Source: Microvirga thermotolerans (GTDB lineage Bacteria; Pseudomonadota; Alphaproteobacteria; Rhizobiales; Beijerinckiaceae). Taken from it: a DNA stretch of 64,000 nucleotides. The translations under genes and the position numbers were made by a program. The stretch's first letter is position 1. Each line of letters begins with the position of its first letter. Where the stretch lies: positions 682,001 through 746,000 of the forward strand of contig NZ_CP045423.1 of the NCBI RefSeq assembly GCF_009363855.1, written 5' to 3'. A model generated the notes under the pieces. It was not told the origin of the DNA. It was given only the letters and a program-made list of their open reading frames with translations, and made no database searches. Of this stretch, positions 54,141 to 64,000 are shown one piece after another.

Positions 54141-54166
54141 GCTCACCCCCTGGCTGGGAGGTTGGA

Positions 54167-54781
54167 TCAGAAGGTGTAGCCGACGCGGGCGCCGATGTTG
54201 GTGAGGCCCCGGTTCTCGGAGCAGGCTCCCGCGTTGGACAGGTGCTCGACGGTGGCCATCACGCTCCAGTTGGCCGAAAGCCGCACGCCGACGGAGCCGG
54301 ACTCGCGGAAGAGCGGAGAGCAGCCGAGGGCCTGATGATGGCCGGACAGCCCATAGGGATTCTTCTCTCCGTTATGGATGGCGCCGCCGAGGGAGCCTTC
54401 CACGAAGAACGTGGGCGTGAGATTGAAGGTCCAGGTCAGGCCCGCATAGGCGAAGCTGGTGCGGCCGTCGAAGTTGAGGCTGCCGCCGATATGGGGGCGG
54501 GGGATGAAGTAGCTGGTGAAGAGGTCGGATGCCGTGAACGGCTTCGCGAACAGGATCTCGCCGGTCAGGTTCGCGGACCCGTCGCGTCCCTCAGGTCCCC
54601 AGGGATCCTGGGCGGAGAAGCCGATCCGGAATTCGGAAAGAAGGCTCGGCTGGGTGGCCGCCGGATATGCCGTTGGGGAAGGGCGTTTCGCGTCGGCTGC
54701 GTGGGCGCCGGATGCTCCCAGGGTCGTAAAGACCAGAAGGCCAAGGCCCGTCGCAATGCCGGAGCGCATCAAGAAACCCAT
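54167..54781 (-). CDS. Lipid A 3-O-deacylase PagL-like (acyloxyacyl hydrolase)
   Basis: A 204-residue outer-membrane barrel protein. Signal peptide about 1-28 (AHA), alternating beta strands, and the PagL catalytic signature VEHLSNAG with His180 and Ser182. It would trim a 3-O acyl chain from lipid A in the outer leaflet, altering immune recognition. Its gene is 26 bp upstream of the cobalamin adenosyltransferase gene in the same direction. Confidence 0.85.
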   Translation of the reverse strand: MGFLMRSGIATGLGLLVFTTLGASGAHAADAKRPSPTAYPAATQPSLLSEFRIGFSAQDPWGPEGRDGSANLTGEILFAKPFTASDLFTSYFIPRPHIGGSLNFDGRTSFAYAGLTWTFNLTPTFFVEGSLGGAIHNGEKNPYGLSGHHQALGCSPLFRESGSVGVRLSANWSVMATVEHLSNAGACSENRGLTNIGARVGYTF

Positions 54782-54866
54782 TCTGAAATCGAGAGAGCCG
54801 CGAAGCAGCTATGCCTAACGGTGTCTTATAAAGAACGGTGGCGAGAAAGTGTCAATATGGGGCAAG

Positions 54867-55058
54867 CTAGGCCGCTCTCCACCAGATGATCCCCATGATG
54901 ATCACGATGGCGAGGAACTGGAGCAGGACGCGCATTCGCATGAGCTGCTGGGAGCGGTTGGCGCTGCCGCCGCGCAGCATGTTCACGAGCCCCAGCAGGA
55001 GCACGAAGGCGACGGCCAGAACGGCCGCGAAGACGATCATGTCGGACAAATCGGTCAT
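54867..55058 (-). CDS. Twin transmembrane (HIG1-domain-like) protein
   Basis: 63 residues: two helices (about 6-26 and 42-60) around a polar loop with GSANRSQQLMRMRVLLQF, the HIG1/twin-TM pattern of alphaproteobacteria, related to factors of the mitochondrial respiratory complexes. Start ATG 55058 with AGGA at good spacing; an in-frame upstream start at 55106 lacks support. Confidence 0.85.
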   Translation of the reverse strand: MTDLSDMIVFAAVLAVAFVLLLGLVNMLRGGSANRSQQLMRMRVLLQFLAIVIIMGIIWWRAA

Positions 55059-55124
55059 GGCGATTCCTGGGCGAGGCAGCGGACCCTGGCCCGAACCTCG
55101 CGGCAAGGCAAGAGCGACGGTGCC

Positions 55125-57695
55125 TCAGTTGCGCCGCAGCAGGCGGTCGAAATAGTCCAGTTCCTCCTGCGGGCGGGCGGGGTCGCCAAGTTTTCGGCGC
55201 AATTCCTCCAAGATTCGCGCCGCGCGCGCCGCGGCCGATTCATCCACGCCGGGAACGCGGACATTGCCGTCGGAATAATCCCTGTTCCGCGTCGGGCGGC
55301 CGAGGGGATCCCGGTTGAGCGGATCGGCCCGCCCCTGCCCTTGCGGATTTCCCTGTCCGGGCTGATCGCCGGCCTGCTCGTTGCCCGGTCCCTGCTGCAT
55401 CTGCTGGGCCATGCCCTGCATGCCGCGCCGCAATCCTTCGAGGGCCCGGCCCTGGGCATCGACGGCGTCCCCGTTCTGTCCTTGGCCGAGGGCATTCTCA
55501 GCCTCCCGCATGGCCTGTTCGGCATCGCCCAGGCCCTGCTCGTTCTCCATGCCCATGCCCTGCATGCGCCGCTGCAGTTCCTGCAGCCGTTCCCGCAGGG
55601 CCTGCTGCCGCTGGTTGAGGCCGAGCGGGTCCTGCTGGTCCCCGCCGCCCCGGCCGTTCTCCGCATCCTCCTGGTTCTGGCCTTGCTGGCCCTGCTGGCC
55701 CCGCCGGCGCTGTCCCTGGCGCTGCCCCTGTCCCTGGCGGTTGCGTTCGCCCTGCTGCATGCGACGCTCCTGGCCGTCCCGGAAGGTTTCGTCGCGCAGC
55801 CTCTGCTGCTCGCGGGCCATGTCCTCGAGGTCCCGCATGGCCTGGTTCATCTCCCGGCCGAGGGGATCTGTCATGCGGTTGTCGGGGCGCGCCATCTGAA
55901 GATTGTCGAGAATGTTCCGCAGCTCCTCGAGGAGGCGCTGGGCTTCGGCCATGTCGCCGCGGCGCATGGCGTCCTCCATCTGGCGGAGCATCCGGTTGAG
56001 ATCGTCCTGCGTGATCACCCGGTCCGCCTGGCGCTGGTCCCGATCCTGCCCTTGCGGATTCTGCTGCATGCGCTCCGCGAACTCCCGCAGGAACCTGTCC
56101 ATGGCCTGACGCAGTTCCTCCGTCAGGCGGCGGATCTCGTCGTCGGTGGCGCCCCGCTCCATCGCGTCCTTCAGGCGCTCCTGGGCGGCGCGCAGGTCGC
56201 GCTCCGCGTCGGAAAGGTTCCCGTCCTCGATCTGCAGCGCCATGGTCCAGAGCCAGTCGGCCACGTCGAGGAGGTCCTGGTCGCTGCGGGCGCGGCGGAG
56301 CCGCTCGGAGGCGAGGCGCAGTCCCATGAACACGCCCCATTGCGGCGTGAAGCTCTCGGGCGCGATCAGCAATGCGTCGAGAGCCGTCTGGACCCTCTTG
56401 CGGTCGTCCGGCGAGAGCACGAGGTTCCGCCGCTGCTCCACCAGGGCCTTGGCCAGCGGATTGACGAAGGGGCGCTGCGGCAGGGTGAAGTCGATGGTCT
56501 CGCTCAGCCCTTCCTGCCCGGCCTCGTCCTTCACCCGAAGCCGCAGCTTCACCGCAGCGCCCGCCCAGGGATGGTTGGTGAGGTCCACCGGCGAGCGGGT
56601 CTCGGGCGCGTTCTCGTCATGGGGCGGAAGGGCGAGGGCGATCGTGGGAGCCTGCACGAGGGACCGTTCCCGCGGTCCCTTGCTCTTCTCAACCAGGCCC
56701 TCCGCCGAGGCGATGCCGTAATCGTCCCTGGCCTTGTAGGCGAGCGTGAAGACGCCGCGCGGGTTGACCTCCGGCGGGCCGGCGAAAGTCACCTCCGGAG
56801 GCCGGTCGGGAACCGCCTCGATGGAGAGCGTGACGCTGCTGGCAAGTCCCGTCCGGACCGTCAGGTCGGCACTGTTCTCGAGCGTGAAGCGCTCCTCGCG
56901 CAGATCGGCGCGCTGCCCGCCCTTCGGCGGCAGCGCCGCGAGGCCCTTGCCGGGGCTGATCTCGGCATGGCCCTCGCCGGCGACGCGGATGACGACCGTC
57001 GAGCGGGCCGGCGCCTTGAGGTGCTGGCCTTTCGCCAGGTCGATCATGAGCGGCGGAGTCCGGGTGTAGAGGGGCGGATCGATCCACCCGTCGATGCGGA
57101 AGCCGGGAGCGCCGGCGCCGGGGGCGCTCCGGTCGAAGGCGGCGGCCAGGCGGGAGCCGATCTCCGGGCCGGCCACGAAGGCGCTGGCGATCACGGACAG
57201 CACGGCGGCGGCCCTCAGGGCGAAACGGTCATGGCGCGGCATGTCCGGGTCGGGCGGCGCCACGCGCATCCGTCCGACCGCTTCCTCCGCCCGGCGGCGA
57301 TGGAGGCTCCAGAGGGCCCGGGAGCCCGGATCGTTCGAACCGAGGGCGAGAGTGTCGTCGAGGGCCCGGGCCGGTCCGTGACGGAGCCCGGTGTCCCGGT
57401 CGAGCCGGTCGAGGGCGGATCCGCGGCCCGGCAGGCGCAGCCGGGCAAGCGGCCAGAGCGAGACCAGGAAGGCGGCGCCGAAGGCCAGCAGGCCGGCCTT
57501 GCGCCAGAAAGGCGGCGTCTCGAGCCAGAGGCCGAGCCAGGAAAGGCTCAGGAAGGCGAGGACGATGGCCACGGGGACCCAGAGCCGCGGCCAGGCCTGC
57601 TCCAGCCAGAGAGCCCACCGTGCGCGGGAGACGAGGCGGCTGAACCGTCTGTTCAGGACATCCGGGGCCGGCGATGGGTTCGGGCTTCCGCTCAT
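55125..57695 (-). CDS. TIGR02302 family (DUF4175) membrane protein
   Basis: An 856-residue protein of unknown function typical of Rhizobiales. Two N-terminal helices (about 35-55 and 65-85) and a third at ~160-180. A large domain to ~500 contains GFRIDGWIDPPLYTRTPPLMIDL and ARDDYGIASA. A long Gln/Arg/Gly-rich, Met-rich coiled region (~560-800) has runs such as QRQGQRRRGQQGQQGQNQ. The C-terminus ends RRKLGDPARPQEELDYFDRLLRRN. Last gene of the lptM-lysA-TIGR02302 unit. Confidence 0.9.
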   Translation of the reverse strand: MSGSPNPSPAPDVLNRRFSRLVSRARWALWLEQAWPRLWVPVAIVLAFLSLSWLGLWLETPPFWRKAGLLAFGAAFLVSLWPLARLRLPGRGSALDRLDRDTGLRHGPARALDDTLALGSNDPGSRALWSLHRRRAEEAVGRMRVAPPDPDMPRHDRFALRAAAVLSVIASAFVAGPEIGSRLAAAFDRSAPGAGAPGFRIDGWIDPPLYTRTPPLMIDLAKGQHLKAPARSTVVIRVAGEGHAEISPGKGLAALPPKGGQRADLREERFTLENSADLTVRTGLASSVTLSIEAVPDRPPEVTFAGPPEVNPRGVFTLAYKARDDYGIASAEGLVEKSKGPRERSLVQAPTIALALPPHDENAPETRSPVDLTNHPWAGAAVKLRLRVKDEAGQEGLSETIDFTLPQRPFVNPLAKALVEQRRNLVLSPDDRKRVQTALDALLIAPESFTPQWGVFMGLRLASERLRRARSDQDLLDVADWLWTMALQIEDGNLSDAERDLRAAQERLKDAMERGATDDEIRRLTEELRQAMDRFLREFAERMQQNPQGQDRDQRQADRVITQDDLNRMLRQMEDAMRRGDMAEAQRLLEELRNILDNLQMARPDNRMTDPLGREMNQAMRDLEDMAREQQRLRDETFRDGQERRMQQGERNRQGQGQRQGQRRRGQQGQQGQNQEDAENGRGGGDQQDPLGLNQRQQALRERLQELQRRMQGMGMENEQGLGDAEQAMREAENALGQGQNGDAVDAQGRALEGLRRGMQGMAQQMQQGPGNEQAGDQPGQGNPQGQGRADPLNRDPLGRPTRNRDYSDGNVRVPGVDESAAARAARILEELRRKLGDPARPQEELDYFDRLLRRN

Positions 57696-57887
57696 CCCAT
57701 GAATCTCCCGCGATGCGGTTTCCCGCGCACACCCCCGTCAACAAAGCTAGCACGGCTTCGCCTCAGGACCAGCGGTCATATGGGCACATGACCTCTTGAC
57801 GGCCGGTGCGGCGGAGCTCCGATCCGGAAGGCCCCGCGGCAGCGCCGCACATCCTCGCGGGAGGGGTGTCGGGTCCGTCCCCGTGAG

Positions 57888-59156
57888 CTACGCGAGCCAG
57901 TCGGGAATGCGATCCATTCCGATCAGCTCCTCATAGGAGGGGCGCGGCCGGACCACGGCGCGGTCGGCCCCCCGCACGAGGACCTCGGGGATCAGGAGGC
58001 GGGTGTTGTAGGTGTTGGAGGTGACCGCCCCATAGGCGCCGGCGGTCATCAGGGCCAGGAGATCGCCCGCCTTGACCTCCGGCATGTCGCGGGACAGGGC
58101 GAGGTAGTCGCCGGTCTCGCAGACGGGCCCGACCACGTCGGCAACGATGTGGCGCAGGTTGCGGCCCGGCTCCGCGACCGGCCTGATCTCGTGATGGGCG
58201 TCGTAGAGCGTCGGGCGGATCAGGTCGTTCATGGCCGCGTCGACGATGACGAAGGTCTTCCCCTCGCCCTCCTTCACGTAGATCACCTGCGTCACCAGGA
58301 TCCCGGCATTGCCGGCGATGAGGCGCCCCATCTCGAAGACGAGCTTCAGGCCCAGATCCTTCGTGTGGCGCTTGACGATCCGCGCATAGGCCTGCGGGTC
58401 GGGCGGCGGTTCGTTGTCGCTGCGGTAGGGGACGCCCAGGCCGCCTCCGAAGTCGATGTGGTGCAGCCGATGGCCGTCCGCCATCAGGTCGCGGGCCAGT
58501 TCCGCCAGCAGGGCGCCCGCATTGTCGAACGGCTCGAGATCCGTGATCTGGCTGCCGATGTGCATGTCGACGCCGGTGATCTCGATTCCCTTCAGCCGTG
58601 CGGCATGGGCGTAGACCTCGCGGGCGCGGCTGATCGGAATGCCGAACTTGTTCTCGGACTTGCCGGTGGAGATCTTCCGGTGCGTCTTCGCGTCCACGTC
58701 CGGATTGATCCGGATGGAGATCGGCGCCCGCCTGCCTTTCGAGGCGGCGACCTCGGAGAGGGCCTCGAGCTCGGGCTCGGATTCCACGTTGAAGCACAGG
58801 ATGCCGCTGTCCAGGGCGAACGCCATCTCCGTCTTCGTCTTGCCGACGCCGGAGAAGACGATCCGTTCTCCCGGCACGCCTGCCGCGAGGGCCCGACGGA
58901 GCTCGCCCTCGGAGACGATGTCCATGCCGGCGCCGAGGCGGCTCAGGGTCCGCAGGACCGCCTGGTTGGAGTTGGCCTTCATCGCATAGCAGACCAGGGC
59001 GTCCGTATCGGCAAAGGCCTCGGCGAAGACGCGGTAGTGCCGCTCGAGGGTCGCCGAGGAATAGCAGTAGAAGGGCGTTCCGACCTCGCGCGCCAGTTGG
59101 CGCAGGTCGACATCCTCGGCATGGAGGCTTCCCTCACGGTAGCTGAAGTGATGCAT
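57888..59156 (-). CDS. lysA: Diaminopimelate decarboxylase
   Basis: A 422-residue PLP enzyme, last step of lysine synthesis. Lys60 in CYAMKAN binds PLP; HIGSQI, HIDFGGGLGVPY, EMGRLIAGNAG (substrate-site Arg) and the catalytic-loop equivalent GPVCETGDYLALSRDMP are present, as is AGAYGAVTSNTYNTR. Start ATG 59156 (MHHFSYREGSLHAEDV). Follows the lptM-like lipoprotein gene by 86 bp. Confidence 0.95.
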   Translation of the reverse strand: MHHFSYREGSLHAEDVDLRQLAREVGTPFYCYSSATLERHYRVFAEAFADTDALVCYAMKANSNQAVLRTLSRLGAGMDIVSEGELRRALAAGVPGERIVFSGVGKTKTEMAFALDSGILCFNVESEPELEALSEVAASKGRRAPISIRINPDVDAKTHRKISTGKSENKFGIPISRAREVYAHAARLKGIEITGVDMHIGSQITDLEPFDNAGALLAELARDLMADGHRLHHIDFGGGLGVPYRSDNEPPPDPQAYARIVKRHTKDLGLKLVFEMGRLIAGNAGILVTQVIYVKEGEGKTFVIVDAAMNDLIRPTLYDAHHEIRPVAEPGRNLRHIVADVVGPVCETGDYLALSRDMPEVKAGDLLALMTAGAYGAVTSNTYNTRLLIPEVLVRGADRAVVRPRPSYEELIGMDRIPDWLA

Positions 59157-59242
59157 GGGGGCCTGAAGCGCTTTCTCGAAAAGGTCCGCCGCTCCTCGCT
59201 CGTGAGGACGCGCGGCGCGGGATGAGGGAAACGGTCCCCGCC

Positions 59243-59488
59243 TCAGAGGATCGGGTCGAGGATGAAGCGGTCCTTCGGGATCGTGAAGCCGCGATTCGGG
59301 GTCTTGGAACCGGTCGTTCCGACCGGCGAGGGCAGGGCGCCCTCGGGCGTGGCCTGGCTGGCCTTCTGCTGGGGGGCCGAGGGATCCGGCGGCGGCTCCA
59401 GCGCGCCCCTGCGGCCGCAGGCCGAAAGGCCGACGGCGAGGAGGCCGGCAATCAACGCGATACGGGGGAAGGTAGAACTGGACGGCAT
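59243..59488 (-). CDS. LptM/YifL-like small lipoprotein
   Basis: 81 residues. Signal sequence with lipobox LSAC (Cys about residue 24), then GRRGALEPPPDP and a Pro-rich tail ending TIPKDRFILDPIL. This is the LptM (formerly YifL) type that helps assemble the LptDE lipopolysaccharide transporter, and it is encoded before lysA in many proteobacteria. ATG 59488 behind GGGAG. Confidence 0.85.
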   Translation of the reverse strand: MPSSSTFPRIALIAGLLAVGLSACGRRGALEPPPDPSAPQQKASQATPEGALPSPVGTTGSKTPNRGFTIPKDRFILDPIL

Positions 59489-59683
59489 CGGTGGCTCCCA
59501 AACGTGGCCGCACCATAACGGGAACCCGGGCCGGATGCGAGGGGGAGCGGCTGTCCCCGCGAGCGGGAATCGGCGCGAGCGCGGACCCGGGCGCGGCGGC
59601 GCCACGGGATCGTGATGGAAAGGCAGGGGCTTCCCCGGACGGCGGGGCTTGAGCGTAAGGCAGAAACGCGCCACATCCGGCCC

Positions 59684-60340
59684 ATGACCACGACACCTCC
59701 AACCCGTCCGGCCCGGCTCCTCCCCTGGATGGCGGGCCTGGCTCTTCTCGCCGTCGCGGCCGGTGCCGGCTGGTACGGCCTTTCTTCCGGGCAGGTCGGC
59801 GGCGGGGCCGCTGCCGAATGCAAGGCTTCGCGGGCCGTCGCCGACCGGCTCAGGCCCCTGGCGAAGGGGGAACTGGCGGCCGTGAACGTGAGCGGCAGCC
59901 CGAAGCCTCCGCCGGCCATCGCCTTCAACGGTCCCGACGGTCGGCCCAGGAGCCTTCAGGACTTCCGGGGCAAGACGATCCTCGTCAATCTGTGGGCGAC
60001 CTGGTGCGTGCCATGCCGCGAGGAAATGCCCGCGCTCGACAAGCTTCAGGCCGAACGGGGCGGCAAGGATTTCGAAGTGGTGGCGGTGAACGTCGACACC
60101 CGCAACGCGGAGAGGCCCAAGGCCTGGCTCCAGGAGAACGGCATCCGCAACCTCGCCTACTACGCCGATCCATCGGGCAAGGTGCTGCAGGTGCTCCAGA
60201 AGTCGGGGCACGTGGTCGGCCTGCCGACCACCCTGATGGTCGATCCGGACGGCTGCGAGATCGCGCTCCTCAAGGGCCCCGCGGAATGGGCCTCGCCGGG
60301 TGCGCTGACCTTCGTCCAGATGGCCCTTGGCAGGTCGTAG
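59684..60340 (+). CDS. TlpA-like periplasmic thioredoxin
   Basis: 218 residues. Membrane anchor about 11-34, then a TlpA/ResA-type thioredoxin fold with WCVPC (Cys108, Cys111) and the cis-proline loop VVGLPTTLMVDPDG. TlpA acts as a reductant for copper chaperones and cytochrome oxidase CuA assembly. Divergent from the lptM-like gene; start ATG 59684. Confidence 0.9.
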   Translation: MTTTPPTRPARLLPWMAGLALLAVAAGAGWYGLSSGQVGGGAAAECKASRAVADRLRPLAKGELAAVNVSGSPKPPPAIAFNGPDGRPRSLQDFRGKTILVNLWATWCVPCREEMPALDKLQAERGGKDFEVVAVNVDTRNAERPKAWLQENGIRNLAYYADPSGKVLQVLQKSGHVVGLPTTLMVDPDGCEIALLKGPAEWASPGALTFVQMALGRS

Positions 60341-60466
60341 GAACCCTTCGCATCGACCGGACTTCCTGCGTCATGCCAGGACGGTGGCGGCGTGGCGAAT
60401 CGCTCTCCGCGAGGAGGAAAGCTCGCCTTAGCGGCCGGACATTCAGATTCTGAGGACGGAAGGTCC

Positions 60467-60790
60467 TTAGAACCGGAACGCCCCTTCGCCGTCGGGCAGG
60501 CCGGGTTCGCCCGAGAAGGCGGGCTTGGAGAGCCGCCAGGGGCGGTCCATGGCGTTCCGGGTCTCGCCGGGCCCGAGCGGGTGCAGGGTGCCGTCGGCCG
60601 AGATGGATTCGATCACGAGGAAGCCGAGGCGCTGCAGCATCCTGGCCGCCGTCTTGGTGGCGACGTCGTCCGCCCGCACGGACAGCGAGCCCGCGGCATA
60701 GATGCGCTCGATCAGGGTTCTGGGATGGTGCTGTGCGGCCGGCTTGCGCGGCTTGAACGGGACGACGTTCGTCGCCTCTGTCTCGAACAT
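60467..60790 (-). CDS. Hypothetical protein
   Basis: 107 residues. TEATNVVPFKPRKPAA ... TLIERIYAAGSLSVRADDVATKTAARMLQRLGFLVIESI suggests a small winged-helix-like fold, but no motif is decisive. It stands alone between tlpA and grxD. Confidence 0.55.
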   Translation of the reverse strand: MFETEATNVVPFKPRKPAAQHHPRTLIERIYAAGSLSVRADDVATKTAARMLQRLGFLVIESISADGTLHPLGPGETRNAMDRPWRLSKPAFSGEPGLPDGEGAFRF

Positions 60791-60913
60791 GGAAGACCCC
60801 CATTGCGCCGCCCGGTTCTGTTGTTATGGACGGCCGTGTCTCAGTCTCATGTACCGAGCTTGGCGGCTTCACGGAATGCGACATAAACCGCATGGCTTCC
60901 GGGCTCCCAGCGC

Positions 60914-60941
60914 AACAAAAAAAGCGGGGCCGGAGCCCCGC
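60914..60941 (-). terminator. Terminator of grxD
   Basis: AAGCGGGGC-cgga-GCCCCGCTT (60920-60941), followed on the minus strand by seven T (the A-run 60914-60920), 30 bp after the grxD stop. Confidence 0.85.
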
Positions 60942-60970
60942 TTCATGGGTCCGCTTTCGATTCGTTCCGG

Positions 60971-61306
60971 TCAGGCGCTCTGCTGGAGCTTGATGCCCTT
61001 GTCGGCGAAGAGCTGCTGCAGCTCGCCGGCCTGGAACATTTCCCGGGTAATGTCGCAGCCGCCGATGAACTCGCCCTTCACGTAGAGCTGCGGAATGGTC
61101 GGCCAGTTGGAATAGTCCTTGATTCCCTGGCGGATCGCCTCGTCCTCGAGCACGTTGATGCCTTTGAACGGCACGCCGAGATAGTTCAGGATCTGGACGA
61201 CCTGGCCCGAGAACCCGCACATGGGGAACTGGGGCGTGCCCTTCATGAAGAGCACCACGTCGTTGGACTTCACTTCGTTGTCGATCACCTGGCGGGCGTC
61301 GGTCAT
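60971..61306 (-). CDS. grxD: Monothiol glutaredoxin
   Basis: 111 residues. CGFS active site (30-33) in KGTPQFPMCGFSG, plus WPTIPQLYVKGEFIGGCDI. Binds a [2Fe-2S] cluster with BolA and glutathione; the bolA gene lies just upstream (42-bp gap) as in most Rhizobiales. ATG 61306 behind AGGAGA. Confidence 0.95.
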   Translation of the reverse strand: MTDARQVIDNEVKSNDVVLFMKGTPQFPMCGFSGQVVQILNYLGVPFKGINVLEDEAIRQGIKDYSNWPTIPQLYVKGEFIGGCDITREMFQAGELQQLFADKGIKLQQSA

Positions 61307-61347
61307 AGGGTTCTCCTGTTCCGCGGCGGTCAAGGCGCCGGGCTGCG

Positions 61348-61584
61348 TCAATTGTCGGGGGCCTGGGTCGTCAGCGCAAGGGCATGCAGCGTCCCACCCA
61401 TGCGGCCCTGCAGCGCGGCATAGACCATCTGGTGCTGCTGGACCCGCGCCTTGCCCTTGAAGGCTTCGGAAATCACCGTGGCGGCATAATGATCGCCGTC
61501 GCCGGCGAGGTCCTTGATCTCGACCCTGGCATCGGGCAGGGCCGCCTTGATCATGGCTTCGATATCGCGGGCATCCATGGGCAT
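61348..61584 (-). CDS. BolA family protein
   Basis: 78 residues: DGDHYAATVISEAFKGKARVQQHQMVYAALQGRM is the class II KH-like BolA fold with the conserved His ligands for the shared cluster. The partner, grxD, is next downstream. Starts 12 bp after purL; ATG 61584 or 61578. Confidence 0.95.
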   Translation of the reverse strand: MPMDARDIEAMIKAALPDARVEIKDLAGDGDHYAATVISEAFKGKARVQQHQMVYAALQGRMGGTLHALALTTQAPDN

Positions 61585-61596
61585 CGTGTCAGTTCC

Positions 61597-63807
<2,211 letters not shown>

Positions 63808-63850
63808 CGGGGTCTCGTTCTCTGCGATTCTCTTCCGTCCGGAAGAGGCG

Positions 63851-64000
63851 TTATGCGGCCTTTGCGAAGGAAGACACCAGGCTCTCGAAGAGCCCGCGCC
63901 CGTCGGTGCCCCCGACCAGATCCTCGACCAGGTTCTCCGGGTGGGGCATCATGCCGAGCACGTTGAGCCTGGCGGAATAGATGCCGGCGATGGAATTCAT
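63851..64000 (-). CDS. purQ: PurQ, C-terminal fragment (cut by window edge)
   Basis: The last 49 residues of the glutamine amidotransferase subunit of FGAM synthase: [39 protein letters not shown]. The His-x-Glu of MPHPEN is part of the catalytic triad. The Met at 64000 is internal. purL starts 43 bp after the stop. Confidence 0.92.
   Translation of the reverse strand: MNSIAGIYSARLNVLGMMPHPENLVEDLVGGTDGRGLFESLVSSFAKAA

Noticed and set aside
54849-57791. A 980-codon open frame on the + strand opposite the TIGR02302 gene
   Set aside because: Shadow of a high-GC coding sequence: Leu/His/Ala-rich translation, no ribosome site, no recognisable motif. The minus-strand product is a known family.

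Overview
The window is a high-GC alphaproteobacterial chromosome segment. Gene content and order (rplU-rpmA-GNAT-obgE-proB-proA-nadD-rsfS-rlmH-envC-ctpA-rppH; purQ-purL-bolA-grxD; lptM-lysA-TIGR02302; PduO-type adenosyltransferase-etfB-etfA-hbd) point to Rhizobiales/Hyphomicrobiales. Protein style fits Methylobacteriaceae such as Microvirga or Methylobacterium; that genus-level guess is inference and was not checked against a database.

Layout. 1-5 kb: end of an ABC permease, a Bcr/CflA-type MFS exporter, and a glutarate/glutaryl-CoA module (LysR regulator divergent from gcdH plus a CaiB/BaiF CoA-transferase). 5-10 kb: TetR regulator divergent from an RND efflux adaptor-pump pair, with a perfect inverted repeat between them. 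10-16.3 kb: two Fur-family regulators (one Zur-like with all metal ligands, one that has lost most of them), an amidase, a secreted Gly/Tyr-rich protein and a soluble FtsK/SpoIIIE-type translocase.

16.6-30.4 kb is a 13.8-kb AT-richer island inserted in the 3' end of a tRNA-Ser(CGA). It is bounded by a 15-bp direct repeat (16616-16630 and 30402-30416). Inside each repeat, separated by exactly 75 nt, lies a tandem pair of 12-bp repeats resembling integrase arm sites. It carries a lambda-type portal, a tail tape-measure protein, several small phage genes, a ribbon-helix-helix protein, an AlpA-like regulator and a P4/D5-type primase-helicase. No integrase, terminase or major capsid gene is visible. 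Next to the left end is a cargo block of a membrane/coiled-coil protein, a Beta-like (sce7725-type) protein and a convergent sce7726-type protein with a PD-(D/E)XK nuclease signature. This block is the best candidate in the window for a poorly described, possibly anti-phage, system.

30.5-41.7 kb: compact housekeeping run covering ribosome assembly, proline and NAD synthesis, cell-wall hydrolase control, a periplasmic protease and RNA 5' processing, with many 1-4 bp overlaps. 41.7-47 kb: more accessory-looking genes (HdeD-like membrane domain fused to a papain-like domain, beta-helix protein, TetR plus GST-like protein) and tRNA-Leu(CAA). 47-55 kb: DedA-like and DsbB membrane proteins, an HNH nuclease, a TsdA-like dihaem cytochrome, then hbd, etfA/etfB, rhomboid protease, cobalamin adenosyltransferase and PagL-like deacylase. 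55-64 kb: TIGR02302 protein, lysA, lptM-like lipoprotein, TlpA-like thioredoxin, grxD, bolA, purL and the end of purQ.

All positions of motifs were read by eye. Family assignments come from recognition of motifs and order, not from searches.
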